The translations under genes and the position numbers were made by a program. Below, piece by piece: positions 25,917-34,910 of a stretch of DNA of 64,000 nt (positions are counted from its first letter, which is position 1; the number at the start of each line of letters is the position of its first letter). This DNA is from Desulfomonile tiedjei DSM 6799 (GTDB lineage Bacteria > Desulfobacterota > Desulfomonilia > Desulfomonilales > Desulfomonilaceae): assembly GCF_000266945.1 (NCBI RefSeq), contig NC_018025.1, positions 4,282,001-4,346,000 on the forward strand, given 5' to 3'. The notes below the pieces were generated by a model, which saw nothing but the letters and a program-made list of their open reading frames with translations, ran no database searches and was not told the origin of the DNA.

Positions 25917-26669
25917 CTATTTCTTCTTGCCGATATCTTTTTCGAGCAGCTTGTTGAGCTCTTCCTTTATCTGTTCCAGAGAGATCATGGTGGCCTTTCT
26001 GGAGGTCGTGATGAGTTTTCCCTCGAAGAGCCCGTACTCCACCGTCTGTGGATAGTGAAATCGGCGCTTCGATATACGACGCTTGTCGAGCCAACCAGCC
26101 TGATGAATCGGCAGATAGAAAGAAAAACGGAAGGGTTCAAGCACAACATGAAAATGGTACAGATCGAAATAACCTTCTTCAAATTCGACCTTGCATTTGG
26201 GGCTCAAGTACATCCGGATATGATGCTTGTTGCTTCCTGTTTCGGATTCCCACTTCTTCTTGGCTTCCGGTGACAGATGATAGATTTCTCTATCTCCGCG
26301 GCGCACATAATTCACGGTCAAGCAACTCGTTCCACTCTTGAATATTTTCTCGAGCACGTTGTGCTTAAGCGGGAACAGATCTGTGCTGGTCTTGGTCTCG
26401 TGCACGAGGAAACAAAGAAAATAGCAGCCCCTCGCTATCTCCTGATCCGGCGATCCCATGGCCTCAATAGCTTCCATGGCTGCATTATGAAAACGCACCT
26501 TTTCAGGAAGAACGGTTTTAGTTTCCTTCGGCTTTTTTGGTTTCTGATTCGGTCGAGGTGGTGGTCCGAGTCTAAATCCGCCTCGAGTCTTCGGAAGAAA
26601 AGGTTTCAGGCCTTTTTCTTCCCTCTTGTAGACGATGATAGGGTCTCGTCTGGGTGGCTTTTTAGCCAT
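25917..26669 (-). CDS. Conserved hypothetical basic protein
   Basis: Start ATG 26669 after AAGGAGACACTC. The 250-residue protein has a long basic Pro/Lys-rich N-terminus (residues 1-55), then a mixed domain (CYFLCFLVHETK, NYVRRGDREIYHLSPEAKKKW, IRMYLSPKCKVEFEEGYFDLYHFHVVLEPF) and a Lys/Glu-rich C-terminal helix. No signal peptide or membrane segment. I recognise no family. The charge pattern would suit nucleic-acid or ribosome binding, but that is a guess. The gaps on both sides (25490-25916 and 26670-27265) hold nothing I can identify. Confidence 0.6.
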   Translation of the reverse strand: MAKKPPRRDPIIVYKREEKGLKPFLPKTRGGFRLGPPPRPNQKPKKPKETKTVLPEKVRFHNAAMEAIEAMGSPDQEIARGCYFLCFLVHETKTSTDLFPLKHNVLEKIFKSGTSCLTVNYVRRGDREIYHLSPEAKKKWESETGSNKHHIRMYLSPKCKVEFEEGYFDLYHFHVVLEPFRFSFYLPIHQAGWLDKRRISKRRFHYPQTVEYGLFEGKLITTSRKATMISLEQIKEELNKLLEKDIGKKK

Positions 26670-27265
26670 GAGTGTCTCCTTGACTGCACGAACACAACAG
26701 GTTCGCGGGTTCTTTCCGGCTCCAGCAATCTTCTATCTATAGTTGAAAGAGCCCTTGCCTGTTACCACAAAAGATTCCGGGCACAGGGACTTAGGAAGCT
26801 TCCACATGCAACTGGTTCTCAATACCGAACCAGAAATAAGCCACAATTTTGCCTTTAATGGCGCGCACCCTTTTCATCCATATGGATAATCTCAGGGTAA
26901 CATTTCGGATATCGCTTCAAATGCCGTAGAAAGGCATCAATCCGCTTCGATCCGATTTTTGCGTGAATCGCAGACTCACCTGTAAACGTTTAGAGAAAAG
27001 GAATCAAGAGAAATCTTAAATAGCCGGTGATCTCCAACAATAGGCTCAGGATGATCTGACTGATTTCAAAAGTCAATAGTTGATTTCCTATAAAGTAGCT
27101 CGGTCATACTTTCGCACTGCCAAAGAGCCTCCCATGATCTTGAAACAACTGCGTCACCGTGCTGAACAAAGAGCTTGAGTAACTGTGCTTCCACCAAGTC
27201 CGGATTCATTATGATTGCCTAGTCGGTCTTCCCGGAGCTATAAAGGAACATACTTGGAGGCCCAC

Positions 27266-27931
27266 ATGGAAATTATCGATAAAGCTCTCTCCGGAGGCAG
27301 ATCAGTCCTTTCAGAATACGAGTCGAAACAGGTGCTCGCACGGTACGGCGTTCCGGTCACAACCGAAATGCTTATAAAAAACGAGCAAGAGCTTTGCCTG
27401 GCAATCGAGCGCATTCCTTTCCCGATTGTTCTGAAGGGCTGCTCTCCCGATTTGAGTCACAAAACCGAAAAAAATCTGGTCATCCTCGACATACGCACCC
27501 GTGAAGCAGCGGTGGAAGCATTTCGTGAGATTTCGGCAAAGATCGGTCCGGATGACGCAGTGCTCGTTCAGGAAATGGTCAACGGCGCTCGTGAACTTGT
27601 GGCAGGCATGACGCGCGATGCTCAGTTCGGTCCCTGTGTCATGTTCGGTCTGGGAGGCGTATTTACCGAAGCACTCAAGGATGTGTGCTTCAGAATGGCG
27701 CCCCTGAGCCAGCGCGACGCGTACGAAATGATGGAAGACATACGGGGACACAAAATATTGGGGCCTGTAAGGGGAATGCCCGAGGCCAACCGGGAAGAAC
27801 TAGCGGAGGTTCTCGTCACTGTCGGACGCATCGGCCTGGAAAACAGCAGCATAAAGGAAATAGATATCAATCCGTTGATTCTGAGGGATGGCAGACCTGT
27901 CGCTGTTGATGCACTGATTGTCCTCGGCTGA
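27266..27931 (+). CDS. acdB: ADP-forming acyl-CoA (acetyl-CoA) synthetase, beta subunit (ATP-grasp)
   Basis: ATG 27266 follows CTTGGAGGCCCAC. The 221-residue protein is a full ATP-grasp_5 domain: LSEYESKQVLARYGVPV, PIVLKGCSPDLSHKTEKN, VLVQEMV, DAQFGPCVMFGLGGVFTEALKDV (seen as FGPCVMFGLGGVFTEALKD) and IKEIDINPL. Length fits the stand-alone beta subunit of archaeal-type ACD; most bacterial forms are fused to alpha. The enzyme makes ATP from acyl-CoA and ADP plus phosphate, or runs in reverse to activate acids. No alpha subunit (CoA-binding, phospho-His) gene is near. The symbol is by family. Confidence 0.85.
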   Translation: MEIIDKALSGGRSVLSEYESKQVLARYGVPVTTEMLIKNEQELCLAIERIPFPIVLKGCSPDLSHKTEKNLVILDIRTREAAVEAFREISAKIGPDDAVLVQEMVNGARELVAGMTRDAQFGPCVMFGLGGVFTEALKDVCFRMAPLSQRDAYEMMEDIRGHKILGPVRGMPEANREELAEVLVTVGRIGLENSSIKEIDINPLILRDGRPVAVDALIVLG

Positions 27932-27966
27932 GCATTTCATATGGTCCCGGTCGATAAGGAGTCATC

Positions 27967-28011
27967 ATGTGGTTCCTGATACTCTCGTGGCTGTGGCTGA
28001 GCAAATACTGA
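27967..28011 (+). CDS. Possible 14-residue hydrophobic peptide
   Basis: ATG 27967 comes five bases after AAGGAG and encodes MWFLILSWLWLSKY, which is hydrophobic, contains three Trp, and ends in Lys-Tyr. It lies 35 bp after acdB on the same strand and so could be in its mRNA. It may be a true membrane micropeptide or a chance frame. The ribosome binding site is what makes it worth listing. Confidence 0.35.
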   Translation: MWFLILSWLWLSKY

Positions 28012-28030
28012 TTCGCTTTTCTGTTCATAA

Positions 28031-28178
28031 TCGAAAAGCACTCCTTAAGAATTGGTGGGTGCCGGCCTCCGTGCCGGCACATTTGCAAAACAAATCAACT
28101 AGTTCTGTCCGGCAGAGACTCCGGACTCTACCGGCCTTTGTAAAAGGTGGAACGTTCAAAACGTCAGAAATTATGTCA
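28031..28178 (+). repeat. GC-core dispersed repeat, copy D
   Basis: ATTGGTGGGTGCCGGCCTCC, GTGCCGGCAC, ACAAATCAACTAGTTCTGTC, CGGCAGAGACTCCGG, then TAAAAGGTGGAACGTTCAAA and GTCAGAAATTATGTCA. It is a full-length copy, similar to copy F at 37050-37220. Confidence 0.8.
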
Positions 28179-28211
28179 GCCGATATCGGGCTAGCCTGTT
28201 ATTCTTTCCTG

Positions 28212-28586
28212 CTATTTTTCCCCATTCCTCCAGTTGCTGGGTCTCGTCTGAAACGAGCGGTTGTATTCGTCGTCGAATGCTTTGTCCAGATCCTGTTTTG
28301 ATGGCAACAGGGAGCCGAAGAATTGTCTCAGATTGAGATCGCCCGTACGCGTGCTCGCGTCCTGGGTGCTCGATGGTTGGCTACTCTTTTCCTGAGTTCC
28401 CTTGACCGACGAAGTGATCTGTTTTTGGAGGGCGGCAGATCGATCTGCATCACCCGTTCCGAGCTTTGACTCATTATCGAATTCCTGATGGATGGGCATC
28501 GGTTGTGATGCGACCGCGCATCCAATCGCTACAGCTATTATCATCAAAAAGATTGATGATATTGTTATCATTGACTTTATTATCAC
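28212..28586 (-). CDS. Small lipoprotein of unknown function
   Basis: GTG 28586 sits five bases after GGAGG, which makes it the best start; an ATG at 28571 is an alternative. The 124-residue product has a hydrophobic leader ending AVAIGC (a lipobox, Cys at about 23), then a hydrophilic Ser/Thr/Gln-rich linker and a short C-terminal folded part (LNLRQFFGSLLPSKQDLDKA). No family recognised. It should be anchored in the outer or inner membrane by lipid. Confidence 0.6.
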   Translation of the reverse strand: MIIKSMITISSIFLMIIAVAIGCAVASQPMPIHQEFDNESKLGTGDADRSAALQKQITSSVKGTQEKSSQPSSTQDASTRTGDLNLRQFFGSLLPSKQDLDKAFDDEYNRSFQTRPSNWRNGEK

Positions 28587-28743
28587 AATTTCCTCCAGAT
28601 ATGACATTGCGCGCCGATCGCGTTATTTCGTTTTTTCGATTCTATCATATTTTCTGGTTTAATGTCTAGAAGTTATGTTGATTATTTAAAGCATAACCAA
28701 TTCGGCAAGATTCCGGATTTATAAAAAATGCTAGGAGGTTAAG

Positions 28744-28794
28744 ATGAGGTATTTTTTAGAGCGGAATACATTAATGATCGAATTGTCACAATGA
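28744..28794 (+). CDS. Possible 16-residue peptide
   Basis: ATG 28744 directly follows CTAGGAGGTTAAG, a very strong ribosome binding site, and encodes MRYFLERNTLMIELSQ. There is no neighbour in frame, and the rest of the 28587-28962 gap has no gene. A TTGACA at 28821 has no good -10 at the right spacing. It may be a relic of a lost gene or a functional short peptide. Confidence 0.3.
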   Translation: MRYFLERNTLMIELSQ

Positions 28795-28962
28795 GATGAA
28801 TCATTTTTATCAAAAAAACCTTGACAAGAAAAACCTATCCTATTAGAAGTTGCTCACCTGCATCAGCCCTACCAAATAATTCCTCCATGAGACTCCAACC
28901 AAAATATCCTACCCGGTGCCCCAGAGGGGGTCCCGCCTTTTTCGAAGTAGTGATTTCTCTAA

Positions 28963-30081
28963 TTATTCAGCTATTAAAGAGGCATCGCCGTAACTGTAAA
29001 AGCGATACTTTTGGTGAACAGCTTGCCTGTACGCGCTCAAAACGCGATCGGTTCCCCCTAGCGCGCAGACAAGCATAAGGAGCGTGGATTCCGGCAGATG
29101 GAAGTTGGTGATAATTCCCTTAACAATTTTAAACCGATATCCAGGAAGAATAAATAATGACGTTTTGCCTTTTCCCGGACAAATATGACAATCCTCCGAC
29201 ACGGCTGTTTCCAAAGCCCTGGTGCTGGTGCTTCCGACAGCTATTACGCGTCGTCCCTCGCGTGCAGCGCGAGTGATGTTTCTGGCAGTCTCATCGGAAA
29301 TCTCAAAATATTCCGATTCCATAGTATGCAATCTTACATCCTGTGTACGCACAGGTAAGAACGTTCCGGGTCCGACGTGAAGGATTATACGCGCAACAAG
29401 TATCCCCATACCTTCAAGTTCTTTCAGAAGTTTTTCCGAAAAATGCAGACCTGCCGTCGGCGCGGCAACGGAACCGGCAACTCGCCCGTAAATAGTCTGA
29501 TATCGGCAGCGATCCAGAGCTTCGTCTCGCTTGGCTGTGTGAATATAGGGAGGAAGCGGCGGTTTGCCATGTTCTTCAAGAAAATTCAGAAGCATTGATT
29601 CGGTTACAGGAAAGCGGACCTGTATTCTGCCGGGGCCCACGGCGTGGATGCATTCCAGTTCAACTCCATTTCCAACAAGAATTCTCGATCCCGGCTTAAT
29701 AGGTTTGCTCGATTTCGTGATGCACGTGCGTACTGCATGGAATTCTCCGGGCCCAAACATTTCTCCGGGGTCGGTCACCAGCAATTCCACGCGGCCCCCG
29801 GTGGTTTTCTTTCCCTGGAGAAACGCGGGAATCACCTTTGTCTCGTTGAGCACGAGAACATCCGAAGGCCTGAGCAATCCGGGTAATTCGGCGAACAAGT
29901 GGTGAGCGACAGCCCCGGTTCGGCGATTCAAATGGAGAAGTCTCGATCGGTCCCTTTCAGGAGAAGGTTTTTGCGCAATCAGGTCTGGCGGCAGCTCGTA
30001 CGAATACGTTGCAAGCCGAAAGCTCTCGGGGATGTCCATCGATGCATCATCTGTGTAGAGCGCTGTATTTTCATCCATCAT
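28963..30081 (-). CDS. queA: S-adenosylmethionine:tRNA ribosyltransferase-isomerase
   Basis: QueA turns 7-aminomethyl-7-deazaguanine in tRNA into epoxyqueuosine, using the ribose of SAM. The 372-residue protein carries YSYELPPDLIAQKPSPERDRSRLL (seen as ELPPDLIAQKP and ERDRSRLL), LNETKVIPA, GRVELL, TIYGRVAGSVAAPTAGLHF (core GSVAAPTAGLHF) and NFHLPESTLLMLVCA, all conserved in the family. The N-terminus has 14 extra residues if ATG 30081 is right; ATG 30039 is the alternative. It is the last gene of birA-DUF1189-DUF2065-queA, starting 2 bases after the DUF2065 stop. Confidence 0.95.
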   Translation of the reverse strand: MMDENTALYTDDASMDIPESFRLATYSYELPPDLIAQKPSPERDRSRLLHLNRRTGAVAHHLFAELPGLLRPSDVLVLNETKVIPAFLQGKKTTGGRVELLVTDPGEMFGPGEFHAVRTCITKSSKPIKPGSRILVGNGVELECIHAVGPGRIQVRFPVTESMLLNFLEEHGKPPLPPYIHTAKRDEALDRCRYQTIYGRVAGSVAAPTAGLHFSEKLLKELEGMGILVARIILHVGPGTFLPVRTQDVRLHTMESEYFEISDETARNITRAAREGRRVIAVGSTSTRALETAVSEDCHICPGKGKTSLFILPGYRFKIVKGIITNFHLPESTLLMLVCALGGTDRVLSAYRQAVHQKYRFYSYGDASLIAE

Positions 30082-30083
30082 GT

Positions 30084-30293
30084 CTATTCAAGGCTTTTTC
30101 TGGCCAGGAAGATAATGAACAGTCCGGATACCATCAATATGCTGCCCATTATTCTCAACGTTGCATCATCCTGTTCGAGAACGGTTTTCATAAATTGTTT
30201 CATTTTGTCGGGAAATCCGAAATAAGGGAGTCCTTCCAAAACCATCACCATGCCGAGGACGCAAAGAAAATATTCCATGATCGGCCTGCTCAC
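30084..30293 (-). CDS. DUF2065 small membrane protein
   Basis: 69 residues with two hydrophobic helices (YFLCVLGMVMVLEGLPYF and RIMGSILMVSGLFIIFLA) and the motif LEGLPYFGFPDKMKQF typical of DUF2065. The function is not known. The GTG at 30293 overlaps the stop of the DUF1189 gene (GTGA); the ATG at 30278 is an alternative. Overlaps on both sides tie it to the operon with DUF1189 and queA. Confidence 0.82.
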   Translation of the reverse strand: MSRPIMEYFLCVLGMVMVLEGLPYFGFPDKMKQFMKTVLEQDDATLRIMGSILMVSGLFIIFLARKSLE

Positions 30294-31057
30294 GGATTCA
30301 CGTATGGAGGTTGGTACGCTGCAGATTCCCGCGCGTTGCGAATCAGATCCGCTGTCAGGACAATCAGCAGGCCCACATATAGTCCGATGTAAAGAAAGAA
30401 TTCTGCGGGGACATGAATGTTGCCCAGAGACAGGAGTGCGTCCAGCAACACGGGTGGCACCATTGCTGCCACCGAGAACTTCAGCGAAGTTCCGTAGGAA
30501 AGCACCATTTTGTAGAATCGTACGGCGAAGTAGGGAACTAATGCGAGGACGAGCACCTGAAGCGGTTTCAAAATCAGGAAAAAGAGTACGGTAAAAAGAG
30601 CTGCCAGCCTGATGACGGTAGGAAGATAGCGATCGGCTAGATCACTGAGATTGGCGGCATTGATGATCGCATCCGGGGCATCTTTTAAGGATACGATTCG
30701 TATTTCTCCGCCATTCTTTAAGATCACCGCATCCCGGGAGAGCACAATACCGTGGGTATGCTGCTTGAGGTACTCTGCGGCTTCTTTCTGCATTCCTTCT
30801 CTGGTGTCGATAACAACGGGTGTCTGATCTCCCAGATCGACAAAATGAGGCTGTTTTTCGCGAATCGAAGCGTGTCCGTCGCGAATACGAATTTCCGGAA
30901 AATATGCATCATAGTTATCCACAGCAGTTGCAGCCAGGCGTTCGATCCGAGGCCCCAAAGATAAAACTGCAGCTAGACTGCTCAGAGCAATACACGCGAG
31001 CAGGACGAGAACCATTTTCAATGGAGATACCGATGAGATCAATTTGGAGATGGACAT
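30290..31057 (-). CDS. DUF1189 membrane protein
   Basis: The 255-residue protein has one N-terminal transmembrane helix, a periplasmic/external domain (about 40-130: PEIRIRDGHASIRE, VVIDTREGMQ, HGIVLSRDAVI) and four C-terminal helices. This matches DUF1189, a family of unknown role found beside envelope genes. It begins 21 bp after the birA stop and overlaps the next gene by 4 bp. Confidence 0.75.
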   Translation of the reverse strand: MSISKLISSVSPLKMVLVLLACIALSSLAAVLSLGPRIERLAATAVDNYDAYFPEIRIRDGHASIREKQPHFVDLGDQTPVVIDTREGMQKEAAEYLKQHTHGIVLSRDAVILKNGGEIRIVSLKDAPDAIINAANLSDLADRYLPTVIRLAALFTVLFFLILKPLQVLVLALVPYFAVRFYKMVLSYGTSLKFSVAAMVPPVLLDALLSLGNIHVPAEFFLYIGLYVGLLIVLTADLIRNARESAAYQPPYVNP

Positions 31058-31078
31058 GTGCGGCCCTTCCCTGAAGAC

Positions 31079-31810
31079 TTATGGACTCACGATTTCAATT
31101 GTTCCCGAAACGAGTTGTTTTATTGTTCCGTCTTCCGTTGAAACGACTAGTGCTCCATCCGGCGCTATAGCTTCAGCCCGGTATCGTATCCCATCTCTGA
31201 TGACATAGGATTTCCGATGCGCCCATCTGCCGTCCCACGAGTTGGGAATAAACGCCGGTCCTTCGGTTCTCACGCGATCGTAGAGGCTGTGCATCTTGTC
31301 GAGAAACACGCGAGCGATTTCTTCCACGTCGGAGATTTGACCTGTACAGATCGCCATCGAAGTCACCAATTCTCGCAAATCAGGGGGGAAATCGTCTGGA
31401 GAACAATTCACGTTCAAACCCAATCCGACGATCACGTATTCCAGGCGGTTGGAAGTGACGGCAGCTTCGGAGAGGATTCCCGCGATTTTCCGACCGTTCA
31501 CCAACACGTCATTCGGCCATTTCAACTCAGCCCTGGCGATTCCGTATGACTCTACTGTTTCTGCAGTGGCAATGGATGCTGCCATTCCCAGCAGAGACGC
31601 GTGCTGCGGTTCGATGTGCGGCTTCAGAATGACCGACAAGGCCAAATTCTTGCCGGGAGGCGATACCCAGGTGCGCCCCAGTCTTCCACGTCCGGAGGTT
31701 TGCTTGAGAGCCAGGATTGCGGTGCCTTCCGAATCCCCTTGGCGAGCCAGTTCACGCGCTATGTCCTGGGTGGAACCCAAACTCTCATATATTATCAGAT
31801 TACCGAACAT
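31079..31810 (-). CDS. birA: Biotin--[acetyl-CoA-carboxylase] ligase
   Basis: The 243-residue enzyme joins biotin to its carrier proteins through biotinyl-AMP. Visible motifs are SLGSTQDIARELA, TSGRGRLGRTW (the adenylate loop), KWPNDVLVNGRKIAGIL and VGLGLNVNC. There is no N-terminal winged helix, so it is a group I ligase without repressor function. The C-terminal SH3-like part (about 195-243) is present. It is the first gene in the queA operon. Its start region abuts an imperfect palindrome (31828-31930). Confidence 0.94.
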   Translation of the reverse strand: MFGNLIIYESLGSTQDIARELARQGDSEGTAILALKQTSGRGRLGRTWVSPPGKNLALSVILKPHIEPQHASLLGMAASIATAETVESYGIARAELKWPNDVLVNGRKIAGILSEAAVTSNRLEYVIVGLGLNVNCSPDDFPPDLRELVTSMAICTGQISDVEEIARVFLDKMHSLYDRVRTEGPAFIPNSWDGRWAHRKSYVIRDGIRYRAEAIAPDGALVVSTEDGTIKQLVSGTIEIVSP

Positions 31811-31827
31811 GGGGCACTTTCCAGATC

Positions 31828-31930
31828 GCGAAGGATGTGATGAGCGAAGCGAATCGCATCGGTAGCGAAAGACCTCGACTGATGCGGTTCACCCGCGCGG
31901 ATCGCGGGTTCACCGCATCCTACGCTGGCT
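31828..31930. repeat. Palindromic repeat GGATG..AGCGAAGCGAA..CGCATCC, copy 1
   Basis: GCGAAGGATGTGATGAGCGA, GAAAGACCTCGACTGATGCG and ACCGCATCCTACGCTGGCT are shared almost base for base with 57271-57366. The ends fold back on each other. Confidence 0.75.
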
Positions 31931-31944
31931 TTTCAAGCCTTTTA

Positions 31945-32064
31945 TCAAGAGCTTCTAACATTCGCCGGGGATCAATTTCCAATGAGGAAATTGATCCCCG
32001 GCAAGTATTAGAAGTTCTTGAGGTGGGGTTCGGGGAGGAACTTCTTACAAGAAGTTCCTCCCCG
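31945..32064. repeat. Composite hairpin element (copy 2)
   Basis: Arms TCAAGAGCTTCTAA (31945-31958) and TTAGAAGTTCTTGA (32008-32021) flank a perfect hairpin GCCGGGGATCAATTTCC.. (31964-32002); a second hairpin CGGGGAGGAACTTCTT.. follows (32031-32064). It corresponds to the middle and right unit of 19870-20033 but with different stem sequences. It begins 11 bp after the valS stop and may act as its transcript end. Confidence 0.75.
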
Positions 32065-32074
32065 ATTTCCTTCC

Positions 32075-34744
32075 TCACGAGCTCTTGAGGGAGCGCATTT
32101 TTTCCAGTCCGCTTCCCAGCCCTGACAGTTTGGCCGTAAGCTCGGAATGTCGTTCCTTTTGCTTCTGGACTGCCGCTGCATTGGCCTTTGCGAGGAATTC
32201 CTCGTTGGAAAGCTTTCTCGATACTGACTGTAGTTCTTTCTCGATTTTCGCCAATTCTTTGCTGAGCCGGAAAATCTCTGCATCCGGATCGACGATGCCT
32301 TCCAGAGGAACCAGGATGCGCATTTCATTTACCACTGCTGTCGCGGCCATCCGAGGCGGTTCTATCTCCTGACTCGGAGAGATCACCCTGAATTCGTTGA
32401 CTTTCGCGAGAGTCTCCACCATGGAGCGATTCTTGTCCAGGAGTTCCCTTTCCTGTTCCGAAAACGAGAAGACCAGAAGCGGAAGTGCTCTTGACGGGGC
32501 AATGTTCATCTCAGAACGAATGTTGCGTACTGAACTGACCACTCCCATGAGGATTCCCATCATATTTTCAGCTTCTGGATCGATTCGGGAAGGATCGAAT
32601 TCCGGGAACGGTCCCTTCATGATGGACGCGCGTTCCGGACGAATTTTTGCAGCTATCTCTTCTGTGATAAACGGAATAAACGGATGCAAAAGCATCATCA
32701 AGGCGTCCAGCACATAACGCATGGTAGCTGCAGTAGCCCGTTTCGCGTCCTGATTTTCGCCACCCAGCGATATCTTGGATTCTTCGATGTACCAGTCACA
32801 GAACTCATGCCAGGTAAACTGATACAGAGATTGCGCGGCATCGTTAAAGCAATAGGTCTCGATGGAAGAGCGAACCTCCTGAATGGTCCTGTGCAGCCTG
32901 GAAAGGATCCATCGTTCCGCAAGAGGCAGAGACTTGGAATCCGCAGGGGTATCTTCGGGTGACAATGTCTCCAGGTAAGGAAGAGCAAATCTCGCTGCAT
33001 TCCACACCTTATTCATGAAATTGCGATACCCTTCGATCCGGCTTTCGGACAGACGAATGTCCCTGCCCTGCGCTGCGAGTGCGGAAAGCGTGAAACGAAA
33101 GGCATCCGTGCCGTACACGTCCATGACCTGAAGAGGATCGATGACGTTTCCAAGGGATTTACTCATCTTCTTCCCGGATTCGTCCCTCACGAGCGCGTGA
33201 ATGTACACGTCCCGGAATGGAACATCCCCCATGAATTTGATCCCCATCATCATCATACGGGCAACCCAGAAGAAAAGAATGTCAAAGCCGGTCACGAGGC
33301 ACGACGTGGGATAAAAGGTGTGCAGCAATTCCGTCCGGTCAGGCCAGCCCATGGTGGAAAACGGCCAGAGAGCCGAAGAAAACCAAGTATCCAAAACGTC
33401 TGTTTCCTGCAGCAGGGTGGAACCCTTGCATTTCGGGCATTCCGCGGGATCTTCTGTGGCGACAATGATTTCTCCGCACCCCTGGCATGTCCAAGCAGGA
33501 ATGCGATGTCCCCACCAGATCTGCCGCGAAATGCACCAGTCACGGATATTGTTCATCCATTCGTAATAGACCTTGGTCCAGTTTTCCGGGATGATTCTGG
33601 TATGACCCTTTTGCACCGCTTTCAAAGCTGCCTGTGCAAGAGGCTCGACTTTAACGAACCACTGCTGGGAAATAAGCGGTTCCACAACCTCCTTGCAACG
33701 GTAGCAGCGGCCCAATCCAAGCGCATATGGTTGAATACTCTCCAGATAGCCCTTTTCCTGCAGTTCCGCGACAATCGCTTTTCTGCATTCGTACCGATCC
33801 ATCCCCGCGAAATGAATGCCGTTCGCATTGATATGACCGTTGTAGTCCATGATCGTGACGTGTTCGAGATTATGGCGCATGGACAGCTCGAAGTCCGTCA
33901 TGTCGTGGGACGGTGTCACTTTCAACGCGCCGGTGCCGAATTCCATAGAGACCACGGGATCTCCAATGATCCGCAGCTTACGGCCGACCAGTGGGAGAAT
34001 TGCGTTCTTCCCGATGAGATGACGGTACCGGTCATCCTCAGGATTCACCGCAACTGCTGTATCTCCCAACATGGTCTCGGGTCGGGTGGTAGCTACAACG
34101 ACGTGTTCGTCGGAATCTTCGATGGGATAACGAATAAGCCAGAGATTCCCGGAAGCCTCTTCATGCTCGACTTCAAGGTCCGACAGCGCCGTATGACATC
34201 GGGGACACCAGTTTACAATGTAATCGCCTTTGTAAATGAGTCCGTCTTCATAAAGTCGCACGAACACTTCGCGCACTGCCCGAGAAAGTCCTTCATCCAT
34301 GGTGAATCTTTCCCGATCCCAATCGCAGGAGCAGCCGAGTCTTCTGAGCTGGTTGATAATGACTCCACCAGACATGGCTTTCCAGGTCCAGACTCGTTCT
34401 ATGAACTTCTCTCTACCAAGGTCTTCTCTTTTCAGCCCTTCCAGGGCAAGTTGCTTTTCCACTACATTTTGCGTGGCAATTCCCGCGTGGTCGGTCCCGG
34501 GCATCCAGAGAGTATTGTATCCGTTCATCCTGTGATACCGGATGAGAATATCCTGTAACGTGTTGTTCAGAGCATGGCCCATGTGCAAAGAGCCGGTCAC
34601 GTTGGGAGGCGGAATTACAATGGAGTATTCTTTTCCCGTTTTCTCATCGTCTGCGTGAAACAGCTTCTTTTCTTCCCAAAAGGAGTACCAACGTTTTTCG
34701 ATTTCTGCAGGTTCGTACGCCTTGGGTAAAGTGCCCTGATCCAT
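32075..34744 (-). CDS. valS: Valyl-tRNA synthetase
   Basis: ATG 34744 has GAGGAGCGTGTT before it; the open frame to 34804 is not needed. The 889-residue class I synthetase charges tRNA-Val. It has the HIGH site in PPPNVTGSLHMGHAL (about 45-60), the editing domain with TTRPETMLGDTAVAVNP, zinc-type Cys pairs (CPRCH, CQGCG, CPKC), KMSKSLGNVIDP, an anticodon-binding helical domain and a C-terminal coiled coil (FRLSKELAKIEKELQSVSRK, here split for length, about 810-880) typical of ValS. Length is normal. Monocistronic by position. Confidence 0.97.
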   Translation of the reverse strand: MDQGTLPKAYEPAEIEKRWYSFWEEKKLFHADDEKTGKEYSIVIPPPNVTGSLHMGHALNNTLQDILIRYHRMNGYNTLWMPGTDHAGIATQNVVEKQLALEGLKREDLGREKFIERVWTWKAMSGGVIINQLRRLGCSCDWDRERFTMDEGLSRAVREVFVRLYEDGLIYKGDYIVNWCPRCHTALSDLEVEHEEASGNLWLIRYPIEDSDEHVVVATTRPETMLGDTAVAVNPEDDRYRHLIGKNAILPLVGRKLRIIGDPVVSMEFGTGALKVTPSHDMTDFELSMRHNLEHVTIMDYNGHINANGIHFAGMDRYECRKAIVAELQEKGYLESIQPYALGLGRCYRCKEVVEPLISQQWFVKVEPLAQAALKAVQKGHTRIIPENWTKVYYEWMNNIRDWCISRQIWWGHRIPAWTCQGCGEIIVATEDPAECPKCKGSTLLQETDVLDTWFSSALWPFSTMGWPDRTELLHTFYPTSCLVTGFDILFFWVARMMMMGIKFMGDVPFRDVYIHALVRDESGKKMSKSLGNVIDPLQVMDVYGTDAFRFTLSALAAQGRDIRLSESRIEGYRNFMNKVWNAARFALPYLETLSPEDTPADSKSLPLAERWILSRLHRTIQEVRSSIETYCFNDAAQSLYQFTWHEFCDWYIEESKISLGGENQDAKRATAATMRYVLDALMMLLHPFIPFITEEIAAKIRPERASIMKGPFPEFDPSRIDPEAENMMGILMGVVSSVRNIRSEMNIAPSRALPLLVFSFSEQERELLDKNRSMVETLAKVNEFRVISPSQEIEPPRMAATAVVNEMRILVPLEGIVDPDAEIFRLSKELAKIEKELQSVSRKLSNEEFLAKANAAAVQKQKERHSELTAKLSGLGSGLEKMRSLKSS

Positions 34745-34910
34745 AACACGCTCCTCATCTTGATGTATCCGGTTTCTGATGAATGCAATCGTCCTTTTTA
34801 TCACTCTTAGCCGAAGAACTCAATGTCTCCGAATGCGCCGGATCTATCGGTGAAATCGGTAAGTTCATGTCAGTGTCACGCCTCTATGCTGATGGGCTAC
34901 CAAATTACGG

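Noticed and set aside
28821-28846. TTGACA with TATTAG as a promoter
   Set aside because: Spacer is only 14 bp, too short for a normal sigma70 promoter.
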